This document shows, piece after piece, positions 43,596 to 52,205 of a stretch of DNA of 64,000 nucleotides (within the stretch, counting starts at the first letter, position 1; each line of letters starts with the position of its first letter). A program made the translations under genes and the position numbers. The notes under the pieces were generated by a model, which was not told the origin of the DNA, did not search any database, and was given only the letters and a program-made list of their open reading frames with translations. Origin of the DNA: Cytophagales bacterium (lineage in GTDB: Bacteria > Bacteroidota > Bacteroidia > Cytophagales > VRUD01); NCBI GenBank assembly GCA_019456305.1, contig VRUD01000004.1, forward strand, positions 21,770-85,769, in the 5' to 3' direction.

Positions 43596-44990
43596 ATGCA
43601 AGACAAACAACATACAATAAAAAGTTCAGTTTCTCTGTCAGGTGTAGGGCTTCATACCGGCATTCAGGTAAACATGAAATTGCTGCCTGCAAATCCTAAT
43701 CATGGTATTAAATTTCAGCGCATTGACTTGGAAGATGAGCCTGTCGTGGAGGCTGATGTTGACAATGTGACTGACGTATCGAGAGGTACAACCATTGAGC
43801 AAAACAGGGTAAAGGTGCACACTGTGGAGCACATTTTAGCCGCTGTGGTCGGTCTGGAAATTGATAACATACTGATCCAATTAGATGCTCCTGAACCTCC
43901 CATTATGGATGGAAGCTCTAAAATGTTTGTTGAGGCACTGTCCAAATCCGGGTTACAGGAGCAAAATGTACCGAGAAATTTTTTCGAGATCCCTGAAGGT
44001 GTTACCTACAAAAACAAAGAGCATGATATAGAGATCACAGCGCTGCCGCATCACGATTATCGTGTAGCTGTAATGATAGATTATAACTCCCCGATCCTGG
44101 GGAATCAGCATGCTTCATTGAACGACATTGGCGAATTTTGTGAAGAAATTGCTGAAAGCAGAACATTCTGCTTTTTACATGAGTTGGAAGCTTTATATAA
44201 GCAAAACCTTATCAAGGGAGGCAGCCTGAATAACGCTATCGTGGTTGTTGACAGAGATGTTCGGGATGACGAGCTTGACCACCTCGCAAGTTTATTTGAC
44301 AAGCCAAAAGTAAAGGTCAATGGAGAGGGAATACTAAACAATGCCAAACTTAGATATAAGAATGAGCCTGCCAGGCACAAGCTCCTGGATCTGATAGGAG
44401 ATATGGCGCTTATAGGCAGACCTATTAAGGGGCAAATATTAGCTACCAAACCAGGGCATGAAGCAAATATTGCTTTTGCAAAAAAAATAAAAAAACTTAT
44501 GTTAGACGGTAAAAAGCAAGATCTTCCTCATTATAATCCCAAGTTGCCACCAATTTTAGATATAAACCAAATCTCGAAAACATTACCGCATAACTATCCG
44601 TTTAGATTGGTTGATAAGATCATTCATCTTGACGAAAAATCTGTGGTTGGAGTGAAGAATGTAACCATCAATGAACCTTTCTTCCAAGGGCATTTTCCGG
44701 GTAATCCTATTATGCCCGGAGTTTTGCAGGTAGAAGCTATGGCACAAACCGGGGGTATTTTAGTTTTAAATACCGTACCAGACCCTGAAAATTACTGGAC
44801 ATACTTCCTGGGGATTGATAGTTGCAGGTTTAAAAAAATGGTCGTACCAGGTGATACCATTATTTTCAGATGTGAATTAACCAATCCAATAAAAAGAGGT
44901 ATTGCAAAAATGCATGGACAGGCATTCGTTGCTGATAAGCTTGTATGTGAAGCTTTTTTGATGGCAAGTATTGTAAAAAAAAGTGACTAA
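43596..44990 (+). CDS. lpxC-fabZ: Bifunctional LpxC deacetylase / FabZ dehydratase
   Basis: I start at [22 protein letters not shown], the normal LpxC N-terminus. Residues 1-300 are UDP-3-O-acyl-GlcNAc deacetylase ([43 protein letters not shown] with zinc ligands), the committed step of lipid A synthesis. Residues about 315-464 are FabZ ([35 protein letters not shown]), which dehydrates 3-hydroxyacyl-ACP. The fusion is the known Bacteroidota arrangement. lpxA follows 10 bases after the stop. Confidence 0.97.
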   Translation: MQDKQHTIKSSVSLSGVGLHTGIQVNMKLLPANPNHGIKFQRIDLEDEPVVEADVDNVTDVSRGTTIEQNRVKVHTVEHILAAVVGLEIDNILIQLDAPEPPIMDGSSKMFVEALSKSGLQEQNVPRNFFEIPEGVTYKNKEHDIEITALPHHDYRVAVMIDYNSPILGNQHASLNDIGEFCEEIAESRTFCFLHELEALYKQNLIKGGSLNNAIVVVDRDVRDDELDHLASLFDKPKVKVNGEGILNNAKLRYKNEPARHKLLDLIGDMALIGRPIKGQILATKPGHEANIAFAKKIKKLMLDGKKQDLPHYNPKLPPILDINQISKTLPHNYPFRLVDKIIHLDEKSVVGVKNVTINEPFFQGHFPGNPIMPGVLQVEAMAQTGGILVLNTVPDPENYWTYFLGIDSCRFKKMVVPGDTIIFRCELTNPIKRGIAKMHGQAFVADKLVCEAFLMASIVKKSD

Positions 44991-45000
44991 GAACATAAAT

Positions 45001-45810
45001 ATGAATCACGCATTAGCCCATATACACCCCCAGGCTAAAATTGCTTCAAATGTTGTAATTGAACCTTTTACAACCATCCATAATAATGTTGAAATTGGTG
45101 AAGGTACCTGGATCAGCTCCAATGTAACGATCATGGAAGGCGCCAGGATTGGCAAAAACTGCAAAATTTATCCCGGATCAGTCATTTCAGCTATTCCTGA
45201 GGATTTGAAATTCAAAGGCGAAGAAACAACTACCATCATTGGTGATGGTACGGTGATCAGAGAATGTGCCACAATAAGCAGGGGTACAGCAGACAAGTAT
45301 AAAACTGTGATAGGCAAAAACTCCCTGATCATGTCATATTCATATGTGGCGCATGACTGCATAATTGGAGATCACGTCATCATCGTAAATGGAGTTCAGA
45401 TGGCTGGTCATGTAGAGATAGATGATTGGGCGATCATAGGCGGGGTAACTGCTATCCATCAGTTTGTTAAGATCGGCTGCCATGTGATGGTCTCAGGCGG
45501 GTCGCTGGTAAGAAAAGATGTGCCGCCTTACACAAAAGCAGGCCGTGAGCCTTTAAGCTATGGAGGCATCAATTCTGTGGGCTTGAGGAGAAGAGGATTC
45601 AACAATGAAAAAATAAACCAGATACAAGATATTTATAGATTGATCTACCATAATGGCCATAATAATTCCAAAGCATTGGACTTAATTGAACTTGAATGCC
45701 CACCTACTAACGAACGGGATGAGATACTGAAATTTATCCGAAATTCCGACAGAGGAATTATGAAAGGATACGACTACAATACCAGGGAAATAATTCTAAA
45801 AACAGGGTAA
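45001..45810 (+). CDS. lpxA: Acyl-ACP--UDP-N-acetylglucosamine O-acyltransferase
   Basis: LpxA transfers a 3-hydroxyacyl group to UDP-GlcNAc, the first step of lipid A. The 269-residue left-handed beta-helix protein shows hexapeptide repeats (IEPFTTIHNNVEIGEGTWIS), the catalytic-loop YSYVAHDCIIGDHVIIVNGV, and HQFVKIGCHVMVSGGS. The helical C-terminal domain starts GLRRRGFNNEKINQIQ. I chose ATG 45001 (MNHALAHIHPQAKIA) over GTG 44983, which would overlap fabZ. It is in operon with lpxC-fabZ. Confidence 0.97.
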   Translation: MNHALAHIHPQAKIASNVVIEPFTTIHNNVEIGEGTWISSNVTIMEGARIGKNCKIYPGSVISAIPEDLKFKGEETTTIIGDGTVIRECATISRGTADKYKTVIGKNSLIMSYSYVAHDCIIGDHVIIVNGVQMAGHVEIDDWAIIGGVTAIHQFVKIGCHVMVSGGSLVRKDVPPYTKAGREPLSYGGINSVGLRRRGFNNEKINQIQDIYRLIYHNGHNNSKALDLIELECPPTNERDEILKFIRNSDRGIMKGYDYNTREIILKTG

Positions 45811-45827
45811 AGGCGCTATATTAACTC

Positions 45828-45970
45828 ATCCCGAATACTCGGGATGAATTAAAGTCGTTTTCAACGGAAAATATGTATTGATAAAACACACTTAATCTCT
45901 TATGAATTACGAATTTCCCGAATTACGAATGAACATTTATAAATATTCGTAATTCGTAGGAAAGGCGCAT
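45828..45970. repeat. Palindrome and TTCGTAATTCGTA array before the DUF1573 gene
   Basis: ATCCCGAATACTCGGGAT at about 45828-45845 is a CCCGAGT-family palindrome. GAATTACGAATTTCCCGAAT and ATTCGTAATTCGTAGGAAAG at 45901-45970 belong to the same array family as 19988-20046 and 48177-48256. No gene was seen in 45811-46000. Confidence 0.75.
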
Positions 45971-46000
45971 TATTGGCAGGATTATTGTCCCCTCAATGAT

Positions 46001-46459
46001 ATGAAAACCACATTAATAATAATATTTGGATTACTTCTTACTTACCCAGTCCTTGCTCAAAGTGAGGAAATTAATCCGATAGCTATGGGATTGGTACTTC
46101 AAAACAAAGACAGTATTATAACCGGCCCTTTCATAAAATTTGAAGAAAAATCGCATGATTTTGGAGATATCATCCAGGGAGACAAAGTAAATTATAGTTT
46201 CATATTTAAAAACACGGGAACAGCTCCTTTAATTCTTACCAATGTACTTACAACCTGTGGATGTACAGCGCCAGACTGGCCACGGGAACCCATCCCTCCG
46301 GGAGGTGATAACAAGATGGAAGTAACCTTTGATAGTAAAGGTAAATCAGGACGGCAGAATAAGGTAATTACCATATTGTCAAATGGCCCACAGCAAAGGG
46401 TGAATATCATAGCCAATGTGCTACCTAAGCCTGGGGAAAATCTGATGAAAGATGAATGA
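46001..46459 (+). CDS. Exported DUF1573 protein
   Basis: The 152-residue protein has a signal peptide (TTLIIIFGLLLTYPVLAQS). The DUF1573 domain reads FEEKSHDFGDIIQGDKVNYSF, FKNTGTAPLILTNVLTTCGCTAPDWPREPIPPGG and VTFDSKGKSGRQNKVI. This is an HYDIN/ASPM-like Ig fold that includes the C-G-C motif of the family. It is periplasmic or surface-exposed and the role is unknown. Its 3' end abuts the left inverted repeat that flanks yggS. Confidence 0.92.
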   Translation: MKTTLIIIFGLLLTYPVLAQSEEINPIAMGLVLQNKDSIITGPFIKFEEKSHDFGDIIQGDKVNYSFIFKNTGTAPLILTNVLTTCGCTAPDWPREPIPPGGDNKMEVTFDSKGKSGRQNKVITILSNGPQQRVNIIANVLPKPGENLMKDE

Positions 46460-46555
46460 AGAATAAAAATAATGGATGAAACCACGAATTACACAAATTA
46501 AATTAGTGTAATTCGTGTAATTAGTGGTTTCATTTTCAGACTAAAATCCAATTTA
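46457..46555. repeat. Left arm of ~100-bp inverted repeat flanking yggS
   Basis: The arm matches the reverse complement of 47284-47391 with two substitutions and one 9-bp indel. The match includes about 20 bases outside the internal AAACCACGAATTACAC palindrome on each side, so it is a true inverted duplication. Confidence 0.85.
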
Positions 46556-46582
46556 ACAAATTTCTACTAATCTTACATTTTA

Positions 46583-47263
46583 TTAAACCCTCCCCCCAAA
46601 AATAGCACTACCTACCCGTATCATCGTACTCCCCTCTTCCATCGCAATTTTATAATCCCCGCTCATACCCATTGAGATCTCCTTAAAATCGTTAGTATTA
46701 AAAAAAAATAAAGTTTTAAGTTTATCAAAAAAGTTCTTTAGGGATATAAATTCTCTCCTTATCTTATCCGTGTCATTAGTAAATGTAGACATCCCCATAA
46801 GCCCTGCAACGATAATATTCTTCAAATATGAAAAATCTTCGTCTTGTAACAACGCTTCAGCTTCTGAAAAAGAAAGTCCAAACTTGGTTTCTTCATCAGC
46901 AATATGAATCTGGAGCAGACATGAAACAATCCGATCATGCTTTGCTGCCTGCTTGTTGATCTCTTTCAATAACTTCATACTAGCCACAGAGTGAATAAAG
47001 CTGATGAACGGAGCAATGTATTTTACTTTGTTGGTTTGCAGGTGGCCTATCATGTGCCATTCAATACCTCGCCTGTAAGACTCTGGCAGCGCTTCGTATT
47101 TTTCCACCAATTCCTGAACCTTGTTTTCACCTATTCTTTTCAATCCTGCATCGTAAGCCTCCAAAATATCTTCTACCGGTTTTGTTTTTGTTACCCCAAT
47201 TAATTTACAGGGAGTTTCTTCAAGGTGATCATTTATTTTTTGTATGTTGTCTTTGATTGACAT
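46583..47263 (-). CDS. yggS: YggS/PROSC family PLP homeostasis protein
   Basis: The 226-residue protein has the family start with KLIGVTKTKPVEDI, where the lysine forms the PLP Schiff base. It continues RIGENKVQELVEKYEALP, EWHMIGHLQTNKVKYI and LMGMST, and ends ISMGMSGDYKIAMEEGSTMIRVGSAIFGG. YggS binds PLP and controls its level, and it has no known enzymatic activity. It is on the opposite strand from its neighbours and is bounded by near-identical inverted repeats on both sides. Confidence 0.95.
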   Translation of the reverse strand: MSIKDNIQKINDHLEETPCKLIGVTKTKPVEDILEAYDAGLKRIGENKVQELVEKYEALPESYRRGIEWHMIGHLQTNKVKYIAPFISFIHSVASMKLLKEINKQAAKHDRIVSCLLQIHIADEETKFGLSFSEAEALLQDEDFSYLKNIIVAGLMGMSTFTNDTDKIRREFISLKNFFDKLKTLFFFNTNDFKEISMGMSGDYKIAMEEGSTMIRVGSAIFGGRV

Positions 47264-47283
47264 AGGCTGGTTGCCGGATATTG

Positions 47284-47391
47284 TAAATTGGATATTAATC
47301 TGAAAATGAAACCACTAATTACACGAATTACACTAATTTAATTTGTGTAATTCGTGTAATTCGTGGTTTCATCCATTATTTTTATTCTTCA
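47284..47391. repeat. Right arm of ~100-bp inverted repeat flanking yggS
   Basis: It is the inverted counterpart of 46457-46555. It has one extra 9-bp unit (TAATTCGTG). Confidence 0.85.
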
Positions 47392-47523
47392 GTTGTTTAA
47401 AAAGGGTTTTAAAAAACGGTGCGAGATAAACATAAAAATTTAATGGTGCAAATTTTATCAGAGAAAATTTTTTTTTAATTAAAATATTCAACTTTGAAAA
47501 ATTAATTAATATCTTTATGCTTC

Positions 47524-47958
47524 ATGAAACAGCTTGAGATAAAATATTCATCGTTGGATGAGATAAATGATGTGGCTGATAAGATAATATCCTTTTCTAA
47601 CGGATCAAAGATATGGTTATTTGATGGGGAATCAGGCGTTGGTAAAACCACTTTGATCAAATCAATCTGCAGGAAATTGCAGGTAGAGGATAATGTGACA
47701 AGTCCTACCTATACCATAGTAAATGAGTATTGTACACAAAAAGGCGCTGTGATCTTCCATTTTGACTTTTTCAGACTCAATAATGAATATGAGGCAATGG
47801 ATATCGGCTATGAAGAGTATTTTTATTCCGGGAATTACTGCTTTGTAGAATGGCCGCGTAAAATAAAGTCTCTGATCCCTTCGGAATTTCTGAATATTAA
47901 GATAACTTTAGGGGCAGATGAAAGGAGAAATTTAGTGATCAGCAAATCTTCTCTATAA
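47524..47958 (+). CDS. tsaE: tRNA t6A biosynthesis ATPase TsaE
   Basis: The 144-residue P-loop protein has WLFDGESGVGKTTLIKSICRKL (Walker A), VTSPTYTIVNEYCTQKGAVIFHFDFFRL (Switch/Walker B-like HFDFFR) and CFVEWP. It acts with TsaB and TsaD to transfer threonylcarbamoyl to A37 of tRNA. TsaC is at 22320. In many Bacteroidota tsaE is followed by alanine dehydrogenase, as here. Confidence 0.94.
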   Translation: MKQLEIKYSSLDEINDVADKIISFSNGSKIWLFDGESGVGKTTLIKSICRKLQVEDNVTSPTYTIVNEYCTQKGAVIFHFDFFRLNNEYEAMDIGYEEYFYSGNYCFVEWPRKIKSLIPSEFLNIKITLGADERRNLVISKSSL

Positions 47959-47998
47959 AAAACGTAGCTTTGCAAGTGTTTTTAACACAGAGAAAGAA

Positions 47999-48256
47999 AC
48001 TAGTGTAGCAACAAATTAATTTAGGTGCATCATCATATAAGAATCGATTATCAAAGAACTTATGAGATAATGGTTATATGGTTAAATGGCTATATGATTA
48101 TATGGCTAAAATTACTGTTAATCAACTATATAACCATAAAGCCGTATAACCATTATTATTCATTGCCGTTAATCTCCTACGAATTACGAATTACGAATTC
48201 GTAATTCGGTTATTCGTAATTCGTAGGGCTAATATTCGTAATTCGTAGGAAAGGCG
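47999..48256. repeat. Composite repeat region upstream of ald
   Basis: It contains ACTAGTGTAGCAACAAATTA (47999), a GGTTATATGG/CCGTATAACC inverted repeat (48069-48158) and a GAATTACGAATTACGAATTC array (48177-48256). The order is the same as at 19754-20046. The gap 47959-48306 is otherwise only a short AT-rich leader with AACTAATAACCAAC strings. Confidence 0.8.
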
Positions 48257-48306
48257 CTCCGGAAACTAAATAACTAAAACTAATAAACCAACAACTAATA
48301 ACCAAC

Positions 48307-49533
48307 ATGGGTACATCATCAAAACCGGGCTTTGAAACATTAGCCAAAGAAACAGCTTTATATCCCCAGGAGAAATTGTTGGAAATCAAAAAGGGGAAGA
48401 ATCGCTTATCAATCGGAATACCAAAAGAGATCGTACTTCAGGAAAACAGAATAGGCCTCACTCCGGAAGGTGTTGGGTTACTTGTATATAATGGTCACGA
48501 AGTATGGATTGAAACCGGGGCGGGATTATCCTCAAAATTCACTGACAGAGAATACAGTGAAGCCGGTGCAAAGATTGTCAAAGCTATTAAAGAAGTTTAT
48601 GAAGCCGAAATTATTTTTAAAATAGAACCACCCAGCCTTGAAGAGATCAAATATATGAAACAAGGACAGAAGCTGGTATCTGCTTTGCAGGTGGCTAATT
48701 TAAATCCTGAATATTTGAATGCCCTGAATAAAAAAAAGGTGATTGCTGTGGCTTTTGAACTTATCAAAGACAAACAAGGTGGATTACCGGTTGTCAGCGC
48801 TATGGGTGAGGTTGTTGGAAGCACATTAATGTTGATCGCTGCAGAATATCTAAGCACTGTTCATAAAGGAAAAGGGATAATATTGGGAGGAATTACAGGA
48901 GTTCCTCCTACTAAAGTCATTATTTTAGGCGCAGGTACGGTGGGTGAATATGCTGCCAGAGCAGCCATCGGGCTTGGTGCAGAGGTTAAGGTCTTTGATA
49001 ACAATATTTACAAGTTAAGAAGACTGAAGCATAATGTTGGCTTGCAGCTTTATACTTCTACGATAGAACCTGTTGCATTAAGCCAGGCATTACAACGGGC
49101 CGACCTGGCCATCGGCGCTATGAGAGCAGAGGAAGGAAGAAGCCCCTGCGTAGTGTCCGATGAGATGGTATCCAATATGCAGCCCGGTTCAGTAATAATA
49201 GATGTAAGCATCGACCAGGGCGGATGTTTTGAAACCTCCGAGCTGACATCATATTCAAAACCTGTTTTCAGGAAGTATGATGTAATTCATTATTGCGTAC
49301 CAAACATAGCTTCGCGGGTTGCAAGGACTGCTTCCAAAGCTTTAAGTCATATTTTTGCCCCAATTTTACTGCAAATCGCTGATTCAGGCGGTTTTGAAGA
49401 AATGATCTTTGAAAGAAAGTGGTTTATGGATGGTGTATATGCTTACAAAGGCAGCTTAACAAACGCCTATGTTGCTAAAAAGTTTGGAATGCGATACAAA
49501 GAGCTTAGCTTGCTGATGTCGGCTAGGTTTTAG
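48307..49533 (+). CDS. ald: Alanine dehydrogenase
   Basis: The 408-residue protein has the AlaDH/PNT N-terminal domain (SIGIPKEIVLQENRIGLTPEGV, RKKGQK-like active-site lysines in EPPSLEEIKYMKQGQKLVSALQ). The NAD-binding domain has VIILGAGTVGEYAARAAIGLGAEVKVFDN (GxGxxG), and the substrate-domain end is SVIIDVSIDQGGCFETS. It interconverts alanine and pyruvate with NADH. An N-terminal extension of about 30 residues precedes the core, as usual in Bacteroidota. It is cytosolic. Confidence 0.93.
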   Translation: MGTSSKPGFETLAKETALYPQEKLLEIKKGKNRLSIGIPKEIVLQENRIGLTPEGVGLLVYNGHEVWIETGAGLSSKFTDREYSEAGAKIVKAIKEVYEAEIIFKIEPPSLEEIKYMKQGQKLVSALQVANLNPEYLNALNKKKVIAVAFELIKDKQGGLPVVSAMGEVVGSTLMLIAAEYLSTVHKGKGIILGGITGVPPTKVIILGAGTVGEYAARAAIGLGAEVKVFDNNIYKLRRLKHNVGLQLYTSTIEPVALSQALQRADLAIGAMRAEEGRSPCVVSDEMVSNMQPGSVIIDVSIDQGGCFETSELTSYSKPVFRKYDVIHYCVPNIASRVARTASKALSHIFAPILLQIADSGGFEEMIFERKWFMDGVYAYKGSLTNAYVAKKFGMRYKELSLLMSARF

Positions 49534-49577
49534 GTATGATTTTAATTAATATTGTGTTTTTAAAGAAAAATTACCTA

Positions 49578-49663
49578 AAATGAAACCACTAATTACACTA
49601 ATTACACTAATTAATAATTACACTAATTTAATTTGTGTAATTCGTGTAATTCGTGGTTTCATC
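49578..49663. repeat. ACCACTAATTACAC-family inverted repeat between convergent ald and uvrD
   Basis: ATGAAACCACTAATTACACT on the left and GTGTAATTCGTGGTTTCAT on the right form a hairpin. It may serve as a bidirectional terminator. Confidence 0.75.
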
Positions 49664-49681
49664 AGTTTCTAATATAATAAA

Positions 49682-52078
49682 CTAAACAATCCTAAGCTTG
49701 GCAAAGCTCAGCAATAATGTTTTTTTACCACATTTATCAAACAATATTTCAGCCTTTCTTTCACTTTGTTTACCGTCTATTTTTTTTACTATGCCGTAAC
49801 CAAATTTTGTGTGTTCGACCTTCGTTCCAACACTTAGGTTTGATGTATCGCTGGGGGTAAAATTTGTAAAGCCCCCCTTCCGTCCCCCCGAGGGGGGGAA
49901 ACTATGCCTCCCCCCTTGCCGAGTGCGGGGGAGGGTATTAGTGATGGAGCGAGCTGGGATGGGAAAGTCCTCCCGAGTACTCGGGAGGGATTTAGGGAGG
50001 CTACTTCCGCTATAGCCCGTCTGTCCCGCCTGTCCCGATGCAATCGGAGACAAATTCGGAGGAATGACAATTGTTTCATCTATCAGATCTGTAAGTGTTT
50101 CTCTGCCCGAAAAAGCAAGGTACTTCGGGTCAATTTCATCTAAAAACCTACTGGGCTTACATACATATAAGTTTCCATAGCGGTATCTATATTCAGCGTA
50201 AGACAGTGTGAGTTTTTTTTCAGAACGTGTCAGGGCAACATAAAACAACCTTCTTTCCTCTTCCAGATCAGCCCTTGAATTAAGCATCATCTGAGACGGA
50301 AAAAGATCTTCTTCTAAACCAACCACATAGACATTTCTAAATTCCAGGCCTTTTGCAGCATGTATGGTCATCAGCGTTACCCTATCGGCATCTTCCTCAT
50401 TACCAGTATCTGCATCCGTAAGCAATGAGATTTCCTGAAGAAAGCAACCCAGACTTTTATCATCATTATCAGCATTATCAACAAATTCCTTTATAGCATT
50501 GAGCAATTCCTGAATATTTTCATACTTAGATAAACCTTCTACCGTCTTATCCTCATAAAGCTCTTTTAGAAGCCCTGAACTTTTTGCTATTTTTTCCGTG
50601 GTTTTGAAAGCATTATTAGCGTTATTTATTAAAACAAAACTTTTGATCAAGGTTGCAAACCCTTCAATTGCATGAGTGATCCTCTCTGACATGCCAGCCT
50701 TCGAAATATTACCGATAATTTCCCATAGAGGTCTCCGGTTTTCATCTGCTAATACTAATAATTTAGAAATAGTAGTATCACCGATGCCTCTGCGGGGATA
50801 ATTAATGATCCTTCTTAATGCCTCCTCGTCATTATGATTGACTGTAAAACGCAGGTATGCCAGGATGTCCTTTATTTCTTTGCGTTGATAAAACGAAAGC
50901 CCTCCAACTATTTTATATTTAATATTAATACGCCTAAGCGCCTCTTCCATAGCCCTTGACTGTGCGTTGGTTCTGTATAAAATTGCAAAATCACTGTTTT
51001 TAAGCTGTCCCCTGACTTTCTCTTCAAAAATAGAATTGGCAACCAATTTGCCTTCTTCATTATCACTACCGGCCTTGAGCACATTTATCAGATCGCCTTC
51101 ATTATTATCCGTCCAAAGCTTTTTGGGAAGCTGATCTTTGTTATTAATAATTACTGAGTTTGCCGCTTCTACAATATTTTTGGTTGAGCGATAGTTTTGT
51201 TCGAGCTTGAATATTTTAAGATCAGCATAATCTTTTTCAAAACTGAGCATATTGTGAATATCTGCCCCTCTGAAGGCATAGATACTCTGAGCGTCATCAC
51301 CAACTACGAAAATACCAACCCCCACAGCCCCCCTTTGGGGGGATTTAGGGGGGCTGGCCGCCAGCTTTTTTGTTATCAGGTATTGAGCGTGGTTTGTATC
51401 CTGAAATTCATCAAGTAGTACATAATGAAATTTATTTTGATATTTGTGTAATACTTCAGGAAAATCCTGAAAAAGCTTATACGTATTAAAAAGCAGGTCG
51501 TCAAAGTCCATTGCAGATGCTTTAAAACATCGCTGCTGGTATGTCTTGTAGATGTTTCCCAATTCAGGCTTTCTATATCTTTCATCTTCTTCACGGTACA
51601 CCGGGCTATTGAGATATTCTTCAACTGATATAAGGCTGTTCTTTGCCAAAGATATCCTTTTTAAAACCACAGATGGTTTGTAATTTTTATCATCCAACTG
51701 CATTTCTTTAATGATTAACCTTACTAAGCTTTTAGAATCACCCGCATCATAGATGGAAAAATTGCTGGGGTAACTTAGTTTATCAGCTTCAATTCTTAGT
51801 ATTCTGGCAAATATGGAATGGAAGGTCCCGATCCACAGATTACGTGCCTCCTGACCAATCAATTTTTCAACACGGCTGCGCATTTCTTTAGCAGCTTTGT
51901 TTGTAAAGGTAAGCGCCAGAATATTAAAAGGATCAACACCTGTACTAATATGATAAGCGATACGGTATGTCAACACCCTGGTTTTTCCCGATCCGGCACC
52001 GGCTATTACCATGGAGGGCCCTCCATTGTATAGAACGGCTTCTTTTTGACGTTCATTAAGGTCTTCTATAAAGTTCAT
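49682..52078 (-). CDS. uvrD: UvrD/PcrA-type superfamily 1 DNA helicase with repeat inserts
   Basis: The 798-residue 3'-5' helicase has motif I MVIAGAGSGKTRVLTYR, motif II LLDEFQDTNHAQ, motif III VVGDDAQSIYAFRGA, motif IV LEQNYRST, motif V MTIHAAKGLEFRNVYVVG and motif VI RRLFYVALTRSEKKL. It acts in nucleotide excision and mismatch repair. Between motifs II and III a repeat adds ASPPKSPQRGAVGV (51322-51364). A larger insert (about 65 residues, 49866-50060) occupies the linker before the C-terminal DNA- or RNAP-binding Tudor-like domain (VEHTKFGYGIVKKIDG). The core helicase is otherwise complete. Confidence 0.94.
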   Translation of the reverse strand: MNFIEDLNERQKEAVLYNGGPSMVIAGAGSGKTRVLTYRIAYHISTGVDPFNILALTFTNKAAKEMRSRVEKLIGQEARNLWIGTFHSIFARILRIEADKLSYPSNFSIYDAGDSKSLVRLIIKEMQLDDKNYKPSVVLKRISLAKNSLISVEEYLNSPVYREEDERYRKPELGNIYKTYQQRCFKASAMDFDDLLFNTYKLFQDFPEVLHKYQNKFHYVLLDEFQDTNHAQYLITKKLAASPPKSPQRGAVGVGIFVVGDDAQSIYAFRGADIHNMLSFEKDYADLKIFKLEQNYRSTKNIVEAANSVIINNKDQLPKKLWTDNNEGDLINVLKAGSDNEEGKLVANSIFEEKVRGQLKNSDFAILYRTNAQSRAMEEALRRINIKYKIVGGLSFYQRKEIKDILAYLRFTVNHNDEEALRRIINYPRRGIGDTTISKLLVLADENRRPLWEIIGNISKAGMSERITHAIEGFATLIKSFVLINNANNAFKTTEKIAKSSGLLKELYEDKTVEGLSKYENIQELLNAIKEFVDNADNDDKSLGCFLQEISLLTDADTGNEEDADRVTLMTIHAAKGLEFRNVYVVGLEEDLFPSQMMLNSRADLEEERRLFYVALTRSEKKLTLSYAEYRYRYGNLYVCKPSRFLDEIDPKYLAFSGRETLTDLIDETIVIPPNLSPIASGQAGQTGYSGSSLPKSLPSTREDFPIPARSITNTLPRTRQGGRHSFPPSGGRKGGFTNFTPSDTSNLSVGTKVEHTKFGYGIVKKIDGKQSERKAEILFDKCGKKTLLLSFAKLRIV
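49866..50060. repeat. GC-rich repeat insert in the uvrD linker
   Basis: It holds CCCCCCTTCCGTCCCCCCGA, GGGGGAGGGTATTAGTGATG and the perfect 18-bp palindrome CTCCCGAGTACTCGGGAG (49970-49987), which also occurs at 56217 and 58178. Confidence 0.85.
51322..51364. repeat. GC-rich repeat between helicase motifs II and III
   Basis: It includes CAGCCCCCCTTTGGGGGGAT and TTAGGGGGGCTGG. Its arms pair (CCCCCC with GGGGGG). It is read in frame as SPPKSPQRG. Confidence 0.8.
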
Positions 52079-52140
52079 CTGAAAATATTTTTTTGAAATG
52101 CAATTTATAACTTATTTTTAAGATTTTTCTAAAAATTCAT

Positions 52141-52148
52141 TATTTTTG
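52141..52148 (+). promoter_or_regulatory. -7 element TATTTTTG for the propeller gene
   Basis: It matches TAnnTTTG, 58 bases before the chosen ATG at 52206. Confidence 0.5.
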
Positions 52149-52205
52149 CAACAATTAGTTAAAATTTCTATGTCATCAACACTATATGGAAGGAGGAGAA
52201 AAAAT

